A stretch of 64,000 nt of DNA from Streptosporangium pseudovulgare (GCF_014648055.1 NZ_BMQJ01000009.1:248342-312341), one strand, 5' to 3'; positions 1-8,633 are shown, numbered from the stretch's first letter. Notes: generated by a model not told the origin, from the sequence alone. Numbers and translations: made by a program.

Positions 1-781
1 ACCCCCGACGCTTCGCCTCGGCGAAGCTGATCCGGCGGGCGCCGGGAGGAACCACCCAGATGGTGTGGGTCTGTTCCCGCCCCACCCAGGCCGGACCGGC
101 CGATTCCGGGCTGTGCTGCGTGAACAACGCCTTGTCCTTCACCTGCCGAGATCCCGCGTGGGGGCATGGAGCGTTGAACGACCCCCCCGGCACGAAGACG
201 ACGAGCCTCGTGCCGGGCTCGGCGCAGACGAATCTGAGCCCCGTGTACCGGCTGGTCGGTGTGAACCTCAGGGTGTAGGGCGTGCCCGTCGTCTTCGACC
301 GGTACCCTCCGATCAGCGTCACCTTCCTGCGGTCCATGTCCTTCAGGGACGCGGGAAGGTCCTTGCCCGGCTCGGGCGGGCGGGGCACGGGGCGTGCCTT
401 CGTGCCGTCGGTGGGTCTCGGGGCGGGCCTCTCTGTCGGCCGCGCCGCCGGCCTCTCCGTAGGCGGCGGCACCGGCCTCTCCGTGGGCCTCTCCACCGGT
501 CCCGTCACCGATCCCTCCGCGGGCGCGGCCACAGGCGTCATGGACCGGGCGGCGGTCACCGTGTCCCCGCCGCCGGATCCCCCGGGCAGCGAGAACGGCA
601 CCGCCACCGCAGCCGCCACCGCGCCGGAGGCCAGGAACGCCCCGGCCGCGCCCGCCAGCCTGCGCCTGCGCCGGACGGCCCGGCCCCGGCGCAGGATCTC
701 CTCCAGCCGGGCGGCGCCCCCGCTGCCGCCCGCGCCGCGCTCGTCGAGCAGTTCCCGCAGATCGTGCTCGGTGTAGGTCAT
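1..781 (-). CDS. Membrane-anchored partner of SigE-type sigma factor (partial)
   Basis: The gene runs off the left edge, so the C-terminus is missing; about 260 residues are visible. The N-terminal 40 residues are charged and carry an ERGAGG/RRGRAVRRRRR segment, followed by one membrane segment (about residues 42-66, LAGAAGAFLASGAVAAAVAV). Outside this lies a proline/arginine-rich linker with repeated ERP(A/T)xRPT units and then a globular domain ending in WVGREQTHTIWVVPPGARR. The ATG overlaps the TGA of the sigma gene (ATGA), implying translational coupling. The cytoplasm-membrane-exterior layout and the position directly after an ECF sigma gene suggest an anti-sigma or sensor role; this is inference, since no ZAS zinc motif is visible. 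Confidence 0.75.
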   Translation of the reverse strand, partial: MTYTEHDLRELLDERGAGGSGGAARLEEILRRGRAVRRRRRLAGAAGAFLASGAVAAAVAVPFSLPGGSGGGDTVTAARSMTPVAAPAEGSVTGPVERPTERPVPPPTERPAARPTERPAPRPTDGTKARPVPRPPEPGKDLPASLKDMDRRKVTLIGGYRSKTTGTPYTLRFTPTSRYTGLRFVCAEPGTRLVVFVPGGSFNAPCPHAGSRQVKDKALFTQHSPESAGPAWVGREQTHTIWVVPPGARRISFAEAKRRG

Positions 782-1269
782 CGCTCCGCTCCCATCGTCA
801 TCCGAACCCGCTGATCCACTCTGAGCCTCGCGAGGGCCCTGCCGAGCTGGCTCTTGACCGCCCCCAGCGAGCAGCCGAGCACACCGGCCACCTGGGAGAG
901 GGTCATCCCCTCGTAGTAGTGCAGGACGACCACCGCCCGCTGGCGGGCGGACAGCGCGCCGATCGCGGCCCACAGCGCGTCCCGGTCGCCGACCTCGTCG
1001 GTGAAGTCCCCGGCGTCCGCCCGGTCCGGGAGGTCCCCGGTCGGGACCTCGCCCCGCCAGCGCCGCCGCCACCAGGAGGCGTGCGTGTTCGCGATGATCC
1101 GGTACACGTACGGATCGGGGTCCCCGTCGATCCGCCGCCAGGCCAGCCAGGCCCTGGCCAGCGCCGTCTGCACCAGGTCCTCGGCGGTCGCCCAGTCCCG
1201 GGTGAGGAGATACGCCGTTCTCCGCAACCTCTCGTGGCGTTGCGCGACGTACTCCGCGAACTCTGTCAT
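778..1269 (-). CDS. SigE-family ECF RNA polymerase sigma factor
   Basis: A 163-residue sigma factor. Region 2 is at residues 1-70 (RLRRTAYLLTRDWATAEDLV, WRRIDGDPDPYVYRIIAN) and region 4 at about 100-155 (ALSARQRAVVVLHYYEGMTL with helix-turn-helix SQVAGVLGCSLGAVKSQLGR). Length and motifs match the actinobacterial SigE-like ECF group that directs RNA polymerase to stress or envelope promoters. It is the first gene of a two-gene unit with the overlapping membrane protein downstream. No promoter could be assigned in the 225-bp gap shared with the divergent uppP. Confidence 0.9.
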   Translation of the reverse strand: MTEFAEYVAQRHERLRRTAYLLTRDWATAEDLVQTALARAWLAWRRIDGDPDPYVYRIIANTHASWWRRRWRGEVPTGDLPDRADAGDFTDEVGDRDALWAAIGALSARQRAVVVLHYYEGMTLSQVAGVLGCSLGAVKSQLGRALARLRVDQRVRMTMGAER

Positions 1270-1494
1270 CCTGCCTCCAGTGCGAAGCTCCGCCGATCAC
1301 TACCGCCTGGGCCCGCCGTACGGATGACAGCGATTCCGCGCGATTTCCCGCCTTTCCGCCCGATCCCGTGACGGCGGCCCGCGGGTTCCGTGAGGCGGCC
1401 CACGCGGCTCCTCGGCGGCGACCCGGTCACGGGGGCCTCCGCGCTCCGCTAGCCTCGCCTACGGCACGCACACGCCGGGACGAAAGGCACCAAG

Positions 1495-2325
1495 TTGATC
1501 GGCTGGTTCGAAGCGGTGGTCCTCGGACTCGTACAGGGGCTGACGGAGTTTCTGCCGATCTCCTCCAGTGCCCACATCAGGGTCGTCTCGGCGCTCCTGG
1601 GCTGGCAGGACCCGGGCGCGGCGTTCACGGCGGTGATCCAGCTCGGCACCGAGGCCGCGGTGGTGATCTATTTCCGCAAGGACATCTGGGAGATCATCTC
1701 CACCTGGGTCCGGTCGCTGTGGCGGCCCGACCTGCGATCCCACCACGCGGCGCGGATGGGCTGGTACGTCATCGCCGGCACGATCCCGATCGTCGTTCTG
1801 GGCCTGCTGTTCAAGGACAGCATCGAGACGGTCTTCCGCGACCTGCGTCTGATCGGCACCACCCTGATCGTCTTCGGCGCGGTCCTGTGGCTGGCCGACC
1901 GCACCGCCCGCAACAAGCTCACGCTGCAGAAGAACCTCAGCCTCACCCACGCCCTGGTGTACGGCTTCGCCCAGTCGCTGGCCCTGATCCCGGGCGTCTC
2001 CCGCTCCGGCGGCACGATCAGCGCCGGCCTGGTGCTCGACTACCGCCGGGAGGAGGCCGCCAGGTACTCCTTCCTGCTGGCCATCCCCGCCGTGCTGGGC
2101 TCCGGTTTCCTGGAGCTGTTCAAGATCGGCGACGGCCGGGCGCCCGAGTGGGGGCCGACCATCCTGGCCACGGTGATCTCGTTCGTCGTCGGCTACGCCG
2201 CGGTGGCGTGGTTCCTGAAGTACATCAGCACCCACCGCTTCACCGGCTTCGTGGTCTACCGGATCATCCTGGGCATCGTCATCATCGCCCTGGTCTCCTT
2301 CGACGTCCTCAACCCCATGGCGTAG
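1495..2325 (+). CDS. uppP: Undecaprenyl-diphosphate phosphatase UppP/BacA
   Basis: A 276-residue integral membrane enzyme that dephosphorylates undecaprenyl diphosphate, recycling the lipid carrier for peptidoglycan and wall polymers and giving bacitracin tolerance. The two signature regions are present: the (E/Q)-rich GLTEFLPISSSAH motif (residues 15-27, with E18 and H27) and PGVSRSG near residue 169. Multiple membrane helices and a length close to E. coli BacA (273 aa) support the call. The start is TTG, chosen because MIGWFEAVVLGLVQGLTEF is the expected N-terminus and GAAAGG (1482-1487) lies 7 nt upstream. It is monocistronic as far as can be seen. Confidence 0.95.
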   Translation: MIGWFEAVVLGLVQGLTEFLPISSSAHIRVVSALLGWQDPGAAFTAVIQLGTEAAVVIYFRKDIWEIISTWVRSLWRPDLRSHHAARMGWYVIAGTIPIVVLGLLFKDSIETVFRDLRLIGTTLIVFGAVLWLADRTARNKLTLQKNLSLTHALVYGFAQSLALIPGVSRSGGTISAGLVLDYRREEAARYSFLLAIPAVLGSGFLELFKIGDGRAPEWGPTILATVISFVVGYAAVAWFLKYISTHRFTGFVVYRIILGIVIIALVSFDVLNPMA

Positions 2326-2679
2326 GCCGCGGCCGACGACTGCGTGATGCTGTTCCTGCCCTCCCATCCGCGCCGCCGCTGGTGTTCGGCGGCCCGCTGC
2401 GGTAACCGCGCCCGCGTCGCCCGCCACTACCGGCGCCACAGACCGGCCTGACGCCGTCCACACCGGCTGACCGCGATCTTTCCGGGTGCCGCCGACAGGG
2501 ACGGCACGGACGACGGACGGCACAGGCGGCGGACGGCACGGACCGCGGACGGCACAGGCGGTGGACGGCACGGACCGCGGACGGCACAGGCGGTGGACGG
2601 CACGGACCGCGGACGGCACAGGCGGTGGACGGCACGGACCGCGGACGGCGCGGTCGTCCGGATCGGGAAGACTGGACGG
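2326..2679 (+). other. Intergenic region between uppP and hrpB-like gene
   Basis: 354 bp without a convincing gene. It is dominated by the 32-bp tandem repeat described separately (2499-2649). Open frames on the minus strand here only translate the repeat into Pro/Arg/Val-rich strings. Confidence 0.6.
2499..2649 (+). repeat. 32-bp tandem repeat, 4.7 copies
   Basis: Copies begin at 2499, 2531, 2563, 2595 and 2627 (last partial). The unit alternates GGACGGCACGGACC and GCGGACGGCACAGGCGGT. The inner copies are identical and the first has three mismatches. The period is not a multiple of three, so it is not coding. It ends about 30 bp before the HrpB start codon. Confidence 0.9.
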
Positions 2680-5598
2680 GTGCGTCCCGACCGCTTCGAC
2701 CTGCCCGTCCGCCACGTCCTGCCCGAACTGCTCGCGGCCCTGGACGAGCGCGGCGTCGCCGTGCTCGCCGCGCCACCCGGCACGGGCAAGACCACGCTCG
2801 TCCCGCTCGCGCTGGCCGGACTCGCCGGGACCGCCGATCTCACCGGGCCCACCGGGCTCACCGGTGAACCGGGTCCCGGCCGAGGACGGGTGCGGGTGCG
2901 GAAACCGGGACGGGTGATCGTCGCCGAGCCCCGCCGGATGGCGGCGCGGGCGGCGGCCCGCCGGATGGCCTGGATGCTGGACTCCCAGGTGGGCGCGGAG
3001 GTCGGGTTCTCCGTACGGGGCGAGCGCAGGGCCGGACCGGACACGATCGTCGAGGTCGTCACCACCGGGGTTCTGCTCCAGCGGCTGCAACGCGACCCCG
3101 AGCTGGCCGGCGTCGGCACCGTCCTGCTGGATGAGTGCCACGAGCGCCATCTGGACGCCGACACCGCCCTGGCCTTCCTCCTCGACGTTCGCGCCACCCT
3201 CCGTCCCGACCTGCGGATCGTCGCCGCCTCCGCCACCGCCGACGCGGGGCCGTGGGCCCGGCTGCTCGGCTCGGGCGCCCCACCGTACGGCGGCGCGTCG
3301 TCCGACACGGTGTCCGGCGCGTCGTCCGGCACAGTGCCCGGTGCGTCATCCGGCGCGTCGTCCGACACGGTGTCCGGCGCCTCGCCCGGCGCGGCACCGG
3401 GCTCGCCGTACGGCACGGGTGCGTCAGGTGACGGGGACGGTGACGCGGCGCCGGTCGTGCGCGCCTCCGGTGAGGCGCACCCCGTCACCCCCGTCTGGGC
3501 GCCTCCCTCCGGTCCGGTGACGCCACCGCGCGGCCTGCGGGTGGACCCGGCGTTCCTGTCCCACGTCGCCGCCGTCGTACGGCGCGCCCTGGCCGAACGG
3601 GAGGGGGACGTGCTGTGCTTCCTGCCGGGGGTCGGCGAGATCGGCAGGGTCGCCGCGCTGCTCGGCGGTGACACCGGGGGCGCGGAGATCCTCCAGGTCC
3701 ACGGGCAGGCCCCGGCCCGCGTCCAGGACGCCGTGCTCTCCCCCGGCCGGGGGCGGCGGGTCGTGCTCGCCACCTCGGTCGCCGAGTCCAGCCTGACCGT
3801 GCCCGGCGTCCGGGTCGTGGTCGACTCGGGCCTGGCCCGCGAGCCCCGCACCGACCACGCCCGCGGCCTCGGCTCGCTCACCACGGTCCGCGCATCCCGG
3901 GCCTCGGCGGTCCAGCGCGCCGGGCGGGCGGGCCGCGAGGCGCCGGGGACGGTGTACCGGTGCTGGTCGCAGGCCGAGCACGACCGCCTGCCCGAGTACG
4001 CGCGGCCCGAGATCTCCCTGGCCGACCTGACCGGCTTCGCCCTCCAGGCCGCCTGCTGGGGCGACCCCGAGGCCGCCGGGCTCGCCCTGCTCGACCCGCC
4101 TCCGCCGGCCGCGATGGACGCCGCCCGGCGGACCCTGCTCGCCCTGGGCGCCCTTGACGCTTCGGGCGGCCGGGTCACCGGGCGGGGCCGTCTGATGGCC
4201 GCCGCCGGGGTCCACCCCCGCCTGGCCCGCGCCCTGGTCGACGCGGGTCCCGGGGCCGCGGAGGTGGTGGCGCTGCTGTCGGAGCCGCTGCCCCGGGACG
4301 CCGGCGACGACCTGGTGGCGATCTGGCGGTCCGCCAGGCGGGGCGGGAACGGGCCAGGGGACGGCTTCCCGGCCCGCTGGCGCGGGGAGGCCGCCCGCCT
4401 GGCTCGCGCCGTCCCCCGGGAGGACGCCGGGCGTGACGGGTCCGCTCCGGGGTCGGCGGGCCGCCCCGGGACCCGGCGTTCCGGAGACGACGGCTCCGGG
4501 ACCGGCGGCCCCGCGTCCGGCCGCTCCGGGACCGGCGGAGCCGTGGGCGGCCGCTCCGGGACCGGCGGAACCGCGGGCGGCCGCTCCGGGACCGGCGGAG
4601 CCGCAGGCGGCCGGCCCGGGACCGGCGGGCTCGGGTCCGACGACGCCGTGGCCGGGCTGACGGTGGCGCTGGCCTACCCGGAGCGGGTGGCCCGGCGGCG
4701 CGGCGGGGCGTACCTGATGGCGTCGGGGACGGCCGCGGAGCCGTCCGCCGGGTCGCGGCTGGGCGACGCGGAGTGGCTGGCGATCGCGGTGGCCGACCGG
4801 CCGGCGGGATCGGCGGCGGCGCGGATCAGACAGGCCGTCGTGATCGACGAGGAGACCGCCCGGCTGGCCGCCGCGTCCCTGTACGACGCCGCCGAGGAGG
4901 TCGTCTGGCGGGTCCCGCCGGGTGAGCGGCGCGGCGACGTCTCGGCGCGCCGGGTGGAGCGCCTGGGCGCCGTCGAACTGTCGTCGGTCCCGCTGCGCGA
5001 CGCCGACGTCCGGCCCGCCGTACTCGCGGGCCTGCGGGCCGAGGGGCTCTCGCTCCTGCGCTGGACGTCCGAGGCCGTCGCGCTGCGCGAACGCCTGGCC
5101 TTCTGCCGCCGCGCGCTCGGCGACCCCTGGCCCGCGACGGACGACGACGCCCTCGTCGAGGCGGCCGAGCGGTGGCTGGAGCCGGAACTGTCACGCGCCC
5201 GCCGCCGCGCCGACCTGGAGCGCATCGACGTGGTCGCCGCGCTGCACCGCCTCGTCCCGTGGCACGCCCGGCTGTCGGAAGTCGCCCCCGAGCGGATCGA
5301 GGTGCCCAGCGGCTCGCGGATCAGGATCGACTACTCCGGCGACCGGCCGGTCCTGGCGGCCAAGCTGCAGGAGCTGTTCGGCTGGGACGAGGCCCCGCGG
5401 ATCGCCGGGGTGCCGCTGGTGGTGCACCTGCTGTCCCCAGCGGGCCGGCCCGCGGCCGTCACCGCCGACCTGGCCACGTTCTGGCGCGAGGGCTACCGCG
5501 CGGTCCGGGCGGAGCTGCGGGGCCGTTATCCCCGGCACCCCTGGCCGGAGGACCCCCTGTCGGCGGTCGCCACCCGCCGCGCCAACCCGCGGCGCTGA
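2680..5598 (+). CDS. hrpB: HrpB-type DEAH/DECH-box ATP-dependent RNA helicase with repeat insertions
   Basis: 972 residues from a GTG start (GGGAAG at 2665-2670, spacing 9); upstream residues would only be repeat-encoded. Walker A is APPGTGKTT (residues 31-39), motif II is LLDECHERH (about 149-157, DECH rather than DEAH), motif III is SAT, and motif VI is QRAGRAGR (about 411). The HrpB-type C-terminal region ends with the FGWDEAPRIAGVPLVVHLLSPAGRP block. E. coli HrpB has about 809 residues; the excess is explained by low-complexity insertions at about residues 203-285 (Ser/Gly/Ala, 60-bp direct repeat) and 600-655 (five 10-residue GTGG repeats), plus a Gly/Pro-rich loop at 48-75. Insertions lie between conserved blocks, so activity is probably retained. 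Confidence 0.9.
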   Translation: MRPDRFDLPVRHVLPELLAALDERGVAVLAAPPGTGKTTLVPLALAGLAGTADLTGPTGLTGEPGPGRGRVRVRKPGRVIVAEPRRMAARAAARRMAWMLDSQVGAEVGFSVRGERRAGPDTIVEVVTTGVLLQRLQRDPELAGVGTVLLDECHERHLDADTALAFLLDVRATLRPDLRIVAASATADAGPWARLLGSGAPPYGGASSDTVSGASSGTVPGASSGASSDTVSGASPGAAPGSPYGTGASGDGDGDAAPVVRASGEAHPVTPVWAPPSGPVTPPRGLRVDPAFLSHVAAVVRRALAEREGDVLCFLPGVGEIGRVAALLGGDTGGAEILQVHGQAPARVQDAVLSPGRGRRVVLATSVAESSLTVPGVRVVVDSGLAREPRTDHARGLGSLTTVRASRASAVQRAGRAGREAPGTVYRCWSQAEHDRLPEYARPEISLADLTGFALQAACWGDPEAAGLALLDPPPPAAMDAARRTLLALGALDASGGRVTGRGRLMAAAGVHPRLARALVDAGPGAAEVVALLSEPLPRDAGDDLVAIWRSARRGGNGPGDGFPARWRGEAARLARAVPREDAGRDGSAPGSAGRPGTRRSGDDGSGTGGPASGRSGTGGAVGGRSGTGGTAGGRSGTGGAAGGRPGTGGLGSDDAVAGLTVALAYPERVARRRGGAYLMASGTAAEPSAGSRLGDAEWLAIAVADRPAGSAAARIRQAVVIDEETARLAAASLYDAAEEVVWRVPPGERRGDVSARRVERLGAVELSSVPLRDADVRPAVLAGLRAEGLSLLRWTSEAVALRERLAFCRRALGDPWPATDDDALVEAAERWLEPELSRARRRADLERIDVVAALHRLVPWHARLSEVAPERIEVPSGSRIRIDYSGDRPVLAAKLQELFGWDEAPRIAGVPLVVHLLSPAGRPAAVTADLATFWREGYRAVRAELRGRYPRHPWPEDPLSAVATRRANPRR
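3292..3380 (+). repeat. 60-bp direct repeat inside hrpB
   Basis: The 29-bp stretch beginning GGCGCGTCGTCCGACACGG occurs at 3292 and again, exactly, 60 bp later at 3352. It encodes a Gly-Ala-Ser-Ser linker (SSDTVSGASSG) inserted after helicase motif III. Confidence 0.8.
4501..4632 (+). repeat. 30-bp in-frame tandem repeat inside hrpB
   Basis: ACCGGCGG recurs exactly every 30 bp at 4501, 4531, 4561, 4591 and 4621, encoding the decapeptide pattern GTGGxxGGRS. Because the period is in frame, copy-number change would only alter linker length. Confidence 0.9.
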
Positions 5599-5726
5599 GG
5601 AGTCGCGGGGCCGGTTCAAGAGTCCGGGGAAACGGTTCGGGGTCGTCCCGGAATCGTCTTTCGGAGCGCCGGGACCGTGAGGGATTCCACGGACGGCGAC
5701 CCGGTGGGACGCCTCGCCGGACGCGC

Positions 5727-5834
5727 GGTGCGCCGTTCTCGGCGCGATCACTCGTTCGCGGAGGCGGGATTCAGCGCGGACGGTGCGCCGTTCTCGGCGC
5801 GATCACTCGTTCACGGAGGCGGGATTCAGCGCGG
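5727..5834 (+). repeat. 53-bp direct repeat, period 55, overlapping a tetR 3' end
   Basis: Two near-identical copies (5727-5779 and 5782-5834; one internal G/A difference) begin GGTGCGCCGTTCTCGGCGCG. The second copy contains the stop codon and last two codons of the TetR gene, so the first looks like a duplication of that gene's end. Confidence 0.85.
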
Positions 5835-6404
5835 GCGGACTCCGTCGATGGCGAGTGCCAGCAGGCGGTCGGCTTCGGCCGGGCCGTCGGGCTCCTGCTC
5901 GGTGGCCAGGGAGATGGCGCCGACGAGCTTCAGGAGATGGGTGACGGCGATCCCGGGGCGCACCGCGTCCGTCGCTCGGGCGCGGGCGAGGAGTCTCTCA
6001 CCCGCATTGATGATCATGTCGTGACAGGTACGGCCGAGCGCCGGGTCGCCGCCGCGCATCAGCGAAGCGCCCAGGCCCCGGTTGGCCGCGGCGTGGGCGC
6101 CGACGGCGCGAAGCCAGGTGAACAGCGCCTCTCCCGGGTCCGGGGCGGTGAGCAGGTCATCGGCCTTGGCGCAGAGCGCCTTCACCCGGTCTTCGAAGAC
6201 CGCTTCTAGGAGTGCCCGCCGGGTGGGGAAGTGCCGGTGCAGGGTGGCCGAGCCGACTTCCGCGCGGCGGGCGATCTCCTCCAGGGACGCCTCGGCGCCG
6301 TGCTCGGCGATGAGGGTCCCGGCGGCGGCCACGATCCGGTCGAAGTTGCGGCGGGCGTCGGCACGCATCCGCTGCCGGGATGGCACGACGGCGTCCTTGG
6401 ACAC
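5826..6404 (-). CDS. TetR/AcrR-family repressor
   Basis: 192 residues from GTG at 6404, chosen because AGGAG (6410-6414) lies 5 nt upstream. The N-terminal HTH is clear: RRNFDRIVAAAGTLIAEHGA, then ASLEEIARRAEVGSATLHRHFPTRRALLEAVF. The C-terminal ligand domain (about 70-190) resembles the SBI-type TetR regulators but gives no ligand. It is divergent from an NmrA-type oxidoreductase, and a palindrome lies between them, so local repression of both is likely. The 3' end is duplicated downstream as part of a direct repeat. Confidence 0.9.
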   Translation of the reverse strand: MSKDAVVPSRQRMRADARRNFDRIVAAAGTLIAEHGAEASLEEIARRAEVGSATLHRHFPTRRALLEAVFEDRVKALCAKADDLLTAPDPGEALFTWLRAVGAHAAANRGLGASLMRGGDPALGRTCHDMIINAGERLLARARATDAVRPGIAVTHLLKLVGAISLATEQEPDGPAEADRLLALAIDGVRPR

Positions 6405-6448
6405 GGCGGCTCCTGACGGCTTGCCAAGTGGGGTGGTCCCCCATATCG

Positions 6449-6460
6449 TAGCGAACGCTA
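6449..6460. promoter_or_regulatory. Candidate TetR operator TAGCG-AA-CGCTA
   Basis: A perfect 5+5-bp inverted repeat with a 2-bp centre lies in the 118-bp gap between the divergent TetR and NmrA genes. The half-site TAGCG/CGCTA is common for TetR-family operators. A weak TTGCCA (6421) sits just upstream for the rightward gene. Assignment to this TetR is inference. Confidence 0.6.
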
Positions 6461-6522
6461 ACCGGAGGGCCACCCCATTTATGCGAGTGGTTCCTCCTCC
6501 CCCGATCTCAGAAGGAGAGACG

Positions 6523-7449
6523 GTGACACCGAGGAACAGGACCGTCGTGGTGGTGGGAGCGACCGGCCTGCAGGGCGGGGCCGTGACGCACCACCTGCTC
6601 CGCGGCGGCTGGCAGGTGCGTGCGCTCACCCGTGACCCGAGCGGGACGCGGGCGCGAGCACTGGCGCGGGCCGGTGTGCAGGTGGTGCGGGCGCAGATGG
6701 AGGACGTCGCCTCCCTGACCGCGGCGGCCAAGGACGCCTGGGGTCTGTTCAGCGTTCAGCCCACGGTCGGCTCGCCCGGCACCTCACCGGACTTCACCAC
6801 CGAGGACGAGGTCCGCTGGGGCGTGAACGTCGCCGAGGCCGCGCACGCCGCCGGCGTCGGGCACCTGGTGTTCACCTCGGTCGCCGGCGCGGACCGCCAT
6901 CTCAGCGAGAAGGTGCCGGTGAACCTGGTCAGCAAGTGGCGGATCGAGCAACACATCGCCCGCCTCGGCCTGCCCGCGACGATCCTGCGGCCGGTCTCGT
7001 TCATGGAGAACTTCACCGGCGGATACGCGCTGCGGAACGGGAGCCTGTCCACCGGGATCGCACCGGACACGGCCCAGCAGCTCATGGCCGTCGACGACGT
7101 CGGCTTCATCACCGAGTCGGCGTTCCGCCACTCCGAGGAGTGGATCGGCCGGGCGGTCTCCCTGGCCGCCGACGAGCTCACGCCGGTTCAGGTCGCCGCG
7201 GCCATCGGCGAGGCGCTCGGGACGGCGCTGCCCTACGTCCAGATCCCGATCGAGGCGATCCGGGACCTGAGTGAGGACTTCGCCTACGCCAACGAATGGC
7301 TCAACGAACGCGGCTACCGCGCGGACATCGCGGCCACCCGGCGGATCCATCCTGCCGCGATGGACTTCTCCACCTGGCTGGAGCGCACCGGGGCCGCCCA
7401 GATCTCGGCGTTCCTGGACTCCGCGCCCACCACGGGCCAGGGCGCGTGA
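6523..7449 (+). CDS. NmrA-like NAD(P)-binding oxidoreductase
   Basis: 308 residues; GTG start with AAGGAG at about 6512-6517. The Rossmann dinucleotide motif is GATGLQG at residues 13-19, followed by RALTRDPS, a typical NADP-binding NmrA/HSCARG pattern; the YxxxK of true SDRs is not seen (SKWRIEQHI instead). Substrate unknown. It is divergent from a TetR gene and convergent with an ECF41 sigma gene. Genes for such oxidoreductases, with carboxymuconolactone decarboxylases and epimerases, are the known neighbours and targets of ECF41 sigma factors, so it may also be sigma-controlled. Confidence 0.85.
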   Translation: MTPRNRTVVVVGATGLQGGAVTHHLLRGGWQVRALTRDPSGTRARALARAGVQVVRAQMEDVASLTAAAKDAWGLFSVQPTVGSPGTSPDFTTEDEVRWGVNVAEAAHAAGVGHLVFTSVAGADRHLSEKVPVNLVSKWRIEQHIARLGLPATILRPVSFMENFTGGYALRNGSLSTGIAPDTAQQLMAVDDVGFITESAFRHSEEWIGRAVSLAADELTPVQVAAAIGEALGTALPYVQIPIEAIRDLSEDFAYANEWLNERGYRADIAATRRIHPAAMDFSTWLERTGAAQISAFLDSAPTTGQGA

Positions 7450-7543
7450 GCGCCCGTGGAATCGGCCGGCCGTTCAGGGGGGACCCCGTGGCCGTGGCGG
7501 GGCGCGGGGCGCGCCCTCCGCGTCCCGCCGACCGCCGTCTCGA

Positions 7544-8485
7544 TCACGAGGAGGCCGTACGGCGCGAGCCCGGCCGGTCCGGCCCGGCGGGCACGGCGGT
7601 GATCTTGTCCGGGTTCATCATCCACAGCACCCGGTCGATGCCCTGGGCGGAGGCGTCGACCGTGAGGACCGCGAACACCTGCCCGTCGCGGCCGAGCAGC
7701 GCGGACGTCTGCCCGTTCGTGCTCGCGTACCGCACGTCGACGCCGTCCCAGAAGTGGTTCGCGAACGCCCTGACGTACCTCGCCACCCGGGTCGCGCCCA
7801 CCACGGGGAAGCGGGAGGCGCGCACGGCGCCGCCGCCGTCGGAGTAGCTGGTCACGTCCGCGGCGAAGAGCTCCTCCAGCGCCTTCAGGTCGCCGGAGCG
7901 GGCGGCGGTGACGAAGGCCGTCAGCAGCCGGCGCTGCTCGTTCCCGGCCACGGGCGCGCGACGTCCGTCGAGCACGTGTCTGCGGGCCCTGCTGACCAGC
8001 TGGCGGACGGCCGGCTCACCGGCCCCGATGATCTCGGCGATCTGCCGGTAGGGGTAGTCGAACGCCTCCCGCAGCACGTAGGCCGCCCGTTCGGTGGGCG
8101 AGAGCCGTTCCAGCAGGATCAGGATCGCGAACTCCAGGGCCTCGCCCCGCTCGGCGCCGAGGTAGGGATCGGCGCCGGTGTCGACCGGTTCGGGCAGCCA
8201 GGGACCGATGTAGGTCTCGCGCCGCGCCCGCGCGCTCTGGCTCGCGTTGATGGCCAGCCGGGTGGCCACCGTCGCCAGGAACGCGGCGGGGTTCTCCACC
8301 GTGGCGCGGTCGTAGTTCTGCCAGCGCAGCCAGACGTCCTGGACCAGGTCCTCGGCCTCGGTGGCGCTGCCCAGCATCCGGTAGGCGATGCCGAACAGGC
8401 GGGGCCGCACCTCCGCGAACACCGCGACGGCGTGGTCCAGATCCCCCGCTCCACCAGGCGTCTTCACCGGCCCGCCGTCCACCAC
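7544..8485 (-). CDS. sigJ: ECF41/SigJ-type sigma factor with fused SnoaL-like domain
   Basis: 313 residues; GTG start with CCTCCC complement (GGGAGG, 8493-8498) 7 nt upstream. Sigma region 2 is at residues 20-90 (RLFGIAYRMLGSATEAEDLVQ) and region 4 at 125-185 (LSPTERAAYVLREAFDYPYR). The C-terminal extension of about 120 residues is the SnoaL-like domain of ECF41 factors, with the two diagnostic motifs DGGG (YSDGGGAVRASRF) and NPDK (WMMNPDKI). In this group the extension replaces a separate anti-sigma factor and tunes activity. It converges on an NmrA-type oxidoreductase. Confidence 0.9.
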   Translation of the reverse strand: MVDGGPVKTPGGAGDLDHAVAVFAEVRPRLFGIAYRMLGSATEAEDLVQDVWLRWQNYDRATVENPAAFLATVATRLAINASQSARARRETYIGPWLPEPVDTGADPYLGAERGEALEFAILILLERLSPTERAAYVLREAFDYPYRQIAEIIGAGEPAVRQLVSRARRHVLDGRRAPVAGNEQRRLLTAFVTAARSGDLKALEELFAADVTSYSDGGGAVRASRFPVVGATRVARYVRAFANHFWDGVDVRYASTNGQTSALLGRDGQVFAVLTVDASAQGIDRVLWMMNPDKITAVPAGPDRPGSRRTASS

Positions 8486-8562
8486 GTCGTCGCCTCCCGC
8501 TCGGGTCCTCCCTCATCCTGCCACCCGCCCTCGGCGGGACCGGGCCGGGGCGGCGGGGTACG

Positions 8563-8633
8563 GCCTGCGCGCCGGAAAGCGGCCTGCGCTCCGGAAAGCG
8601 GCTTGCGCTCCGGAAAGCGGCTTGCGCGCCGCC
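8563..8633 (+). repeat. 19-bp tandem repeat, 3.7 copies
   Basis: Units start at 8563, 8582, 8601 and 8620, with the pattern GCYTGCGCKCCGGAAAGCG. The array lies between the divergent ECF41 and SPFH genes, 12 bp before the SPFH operator palindrome. Confidence 0.85.

Noticed and set aside
2499-2649. Possible CRISPR array (32-bp repeats)
   Set aside because: The repeats are directly adjacent with no unique spacers and no cas genes nearby; it is a simple tandem repeat.
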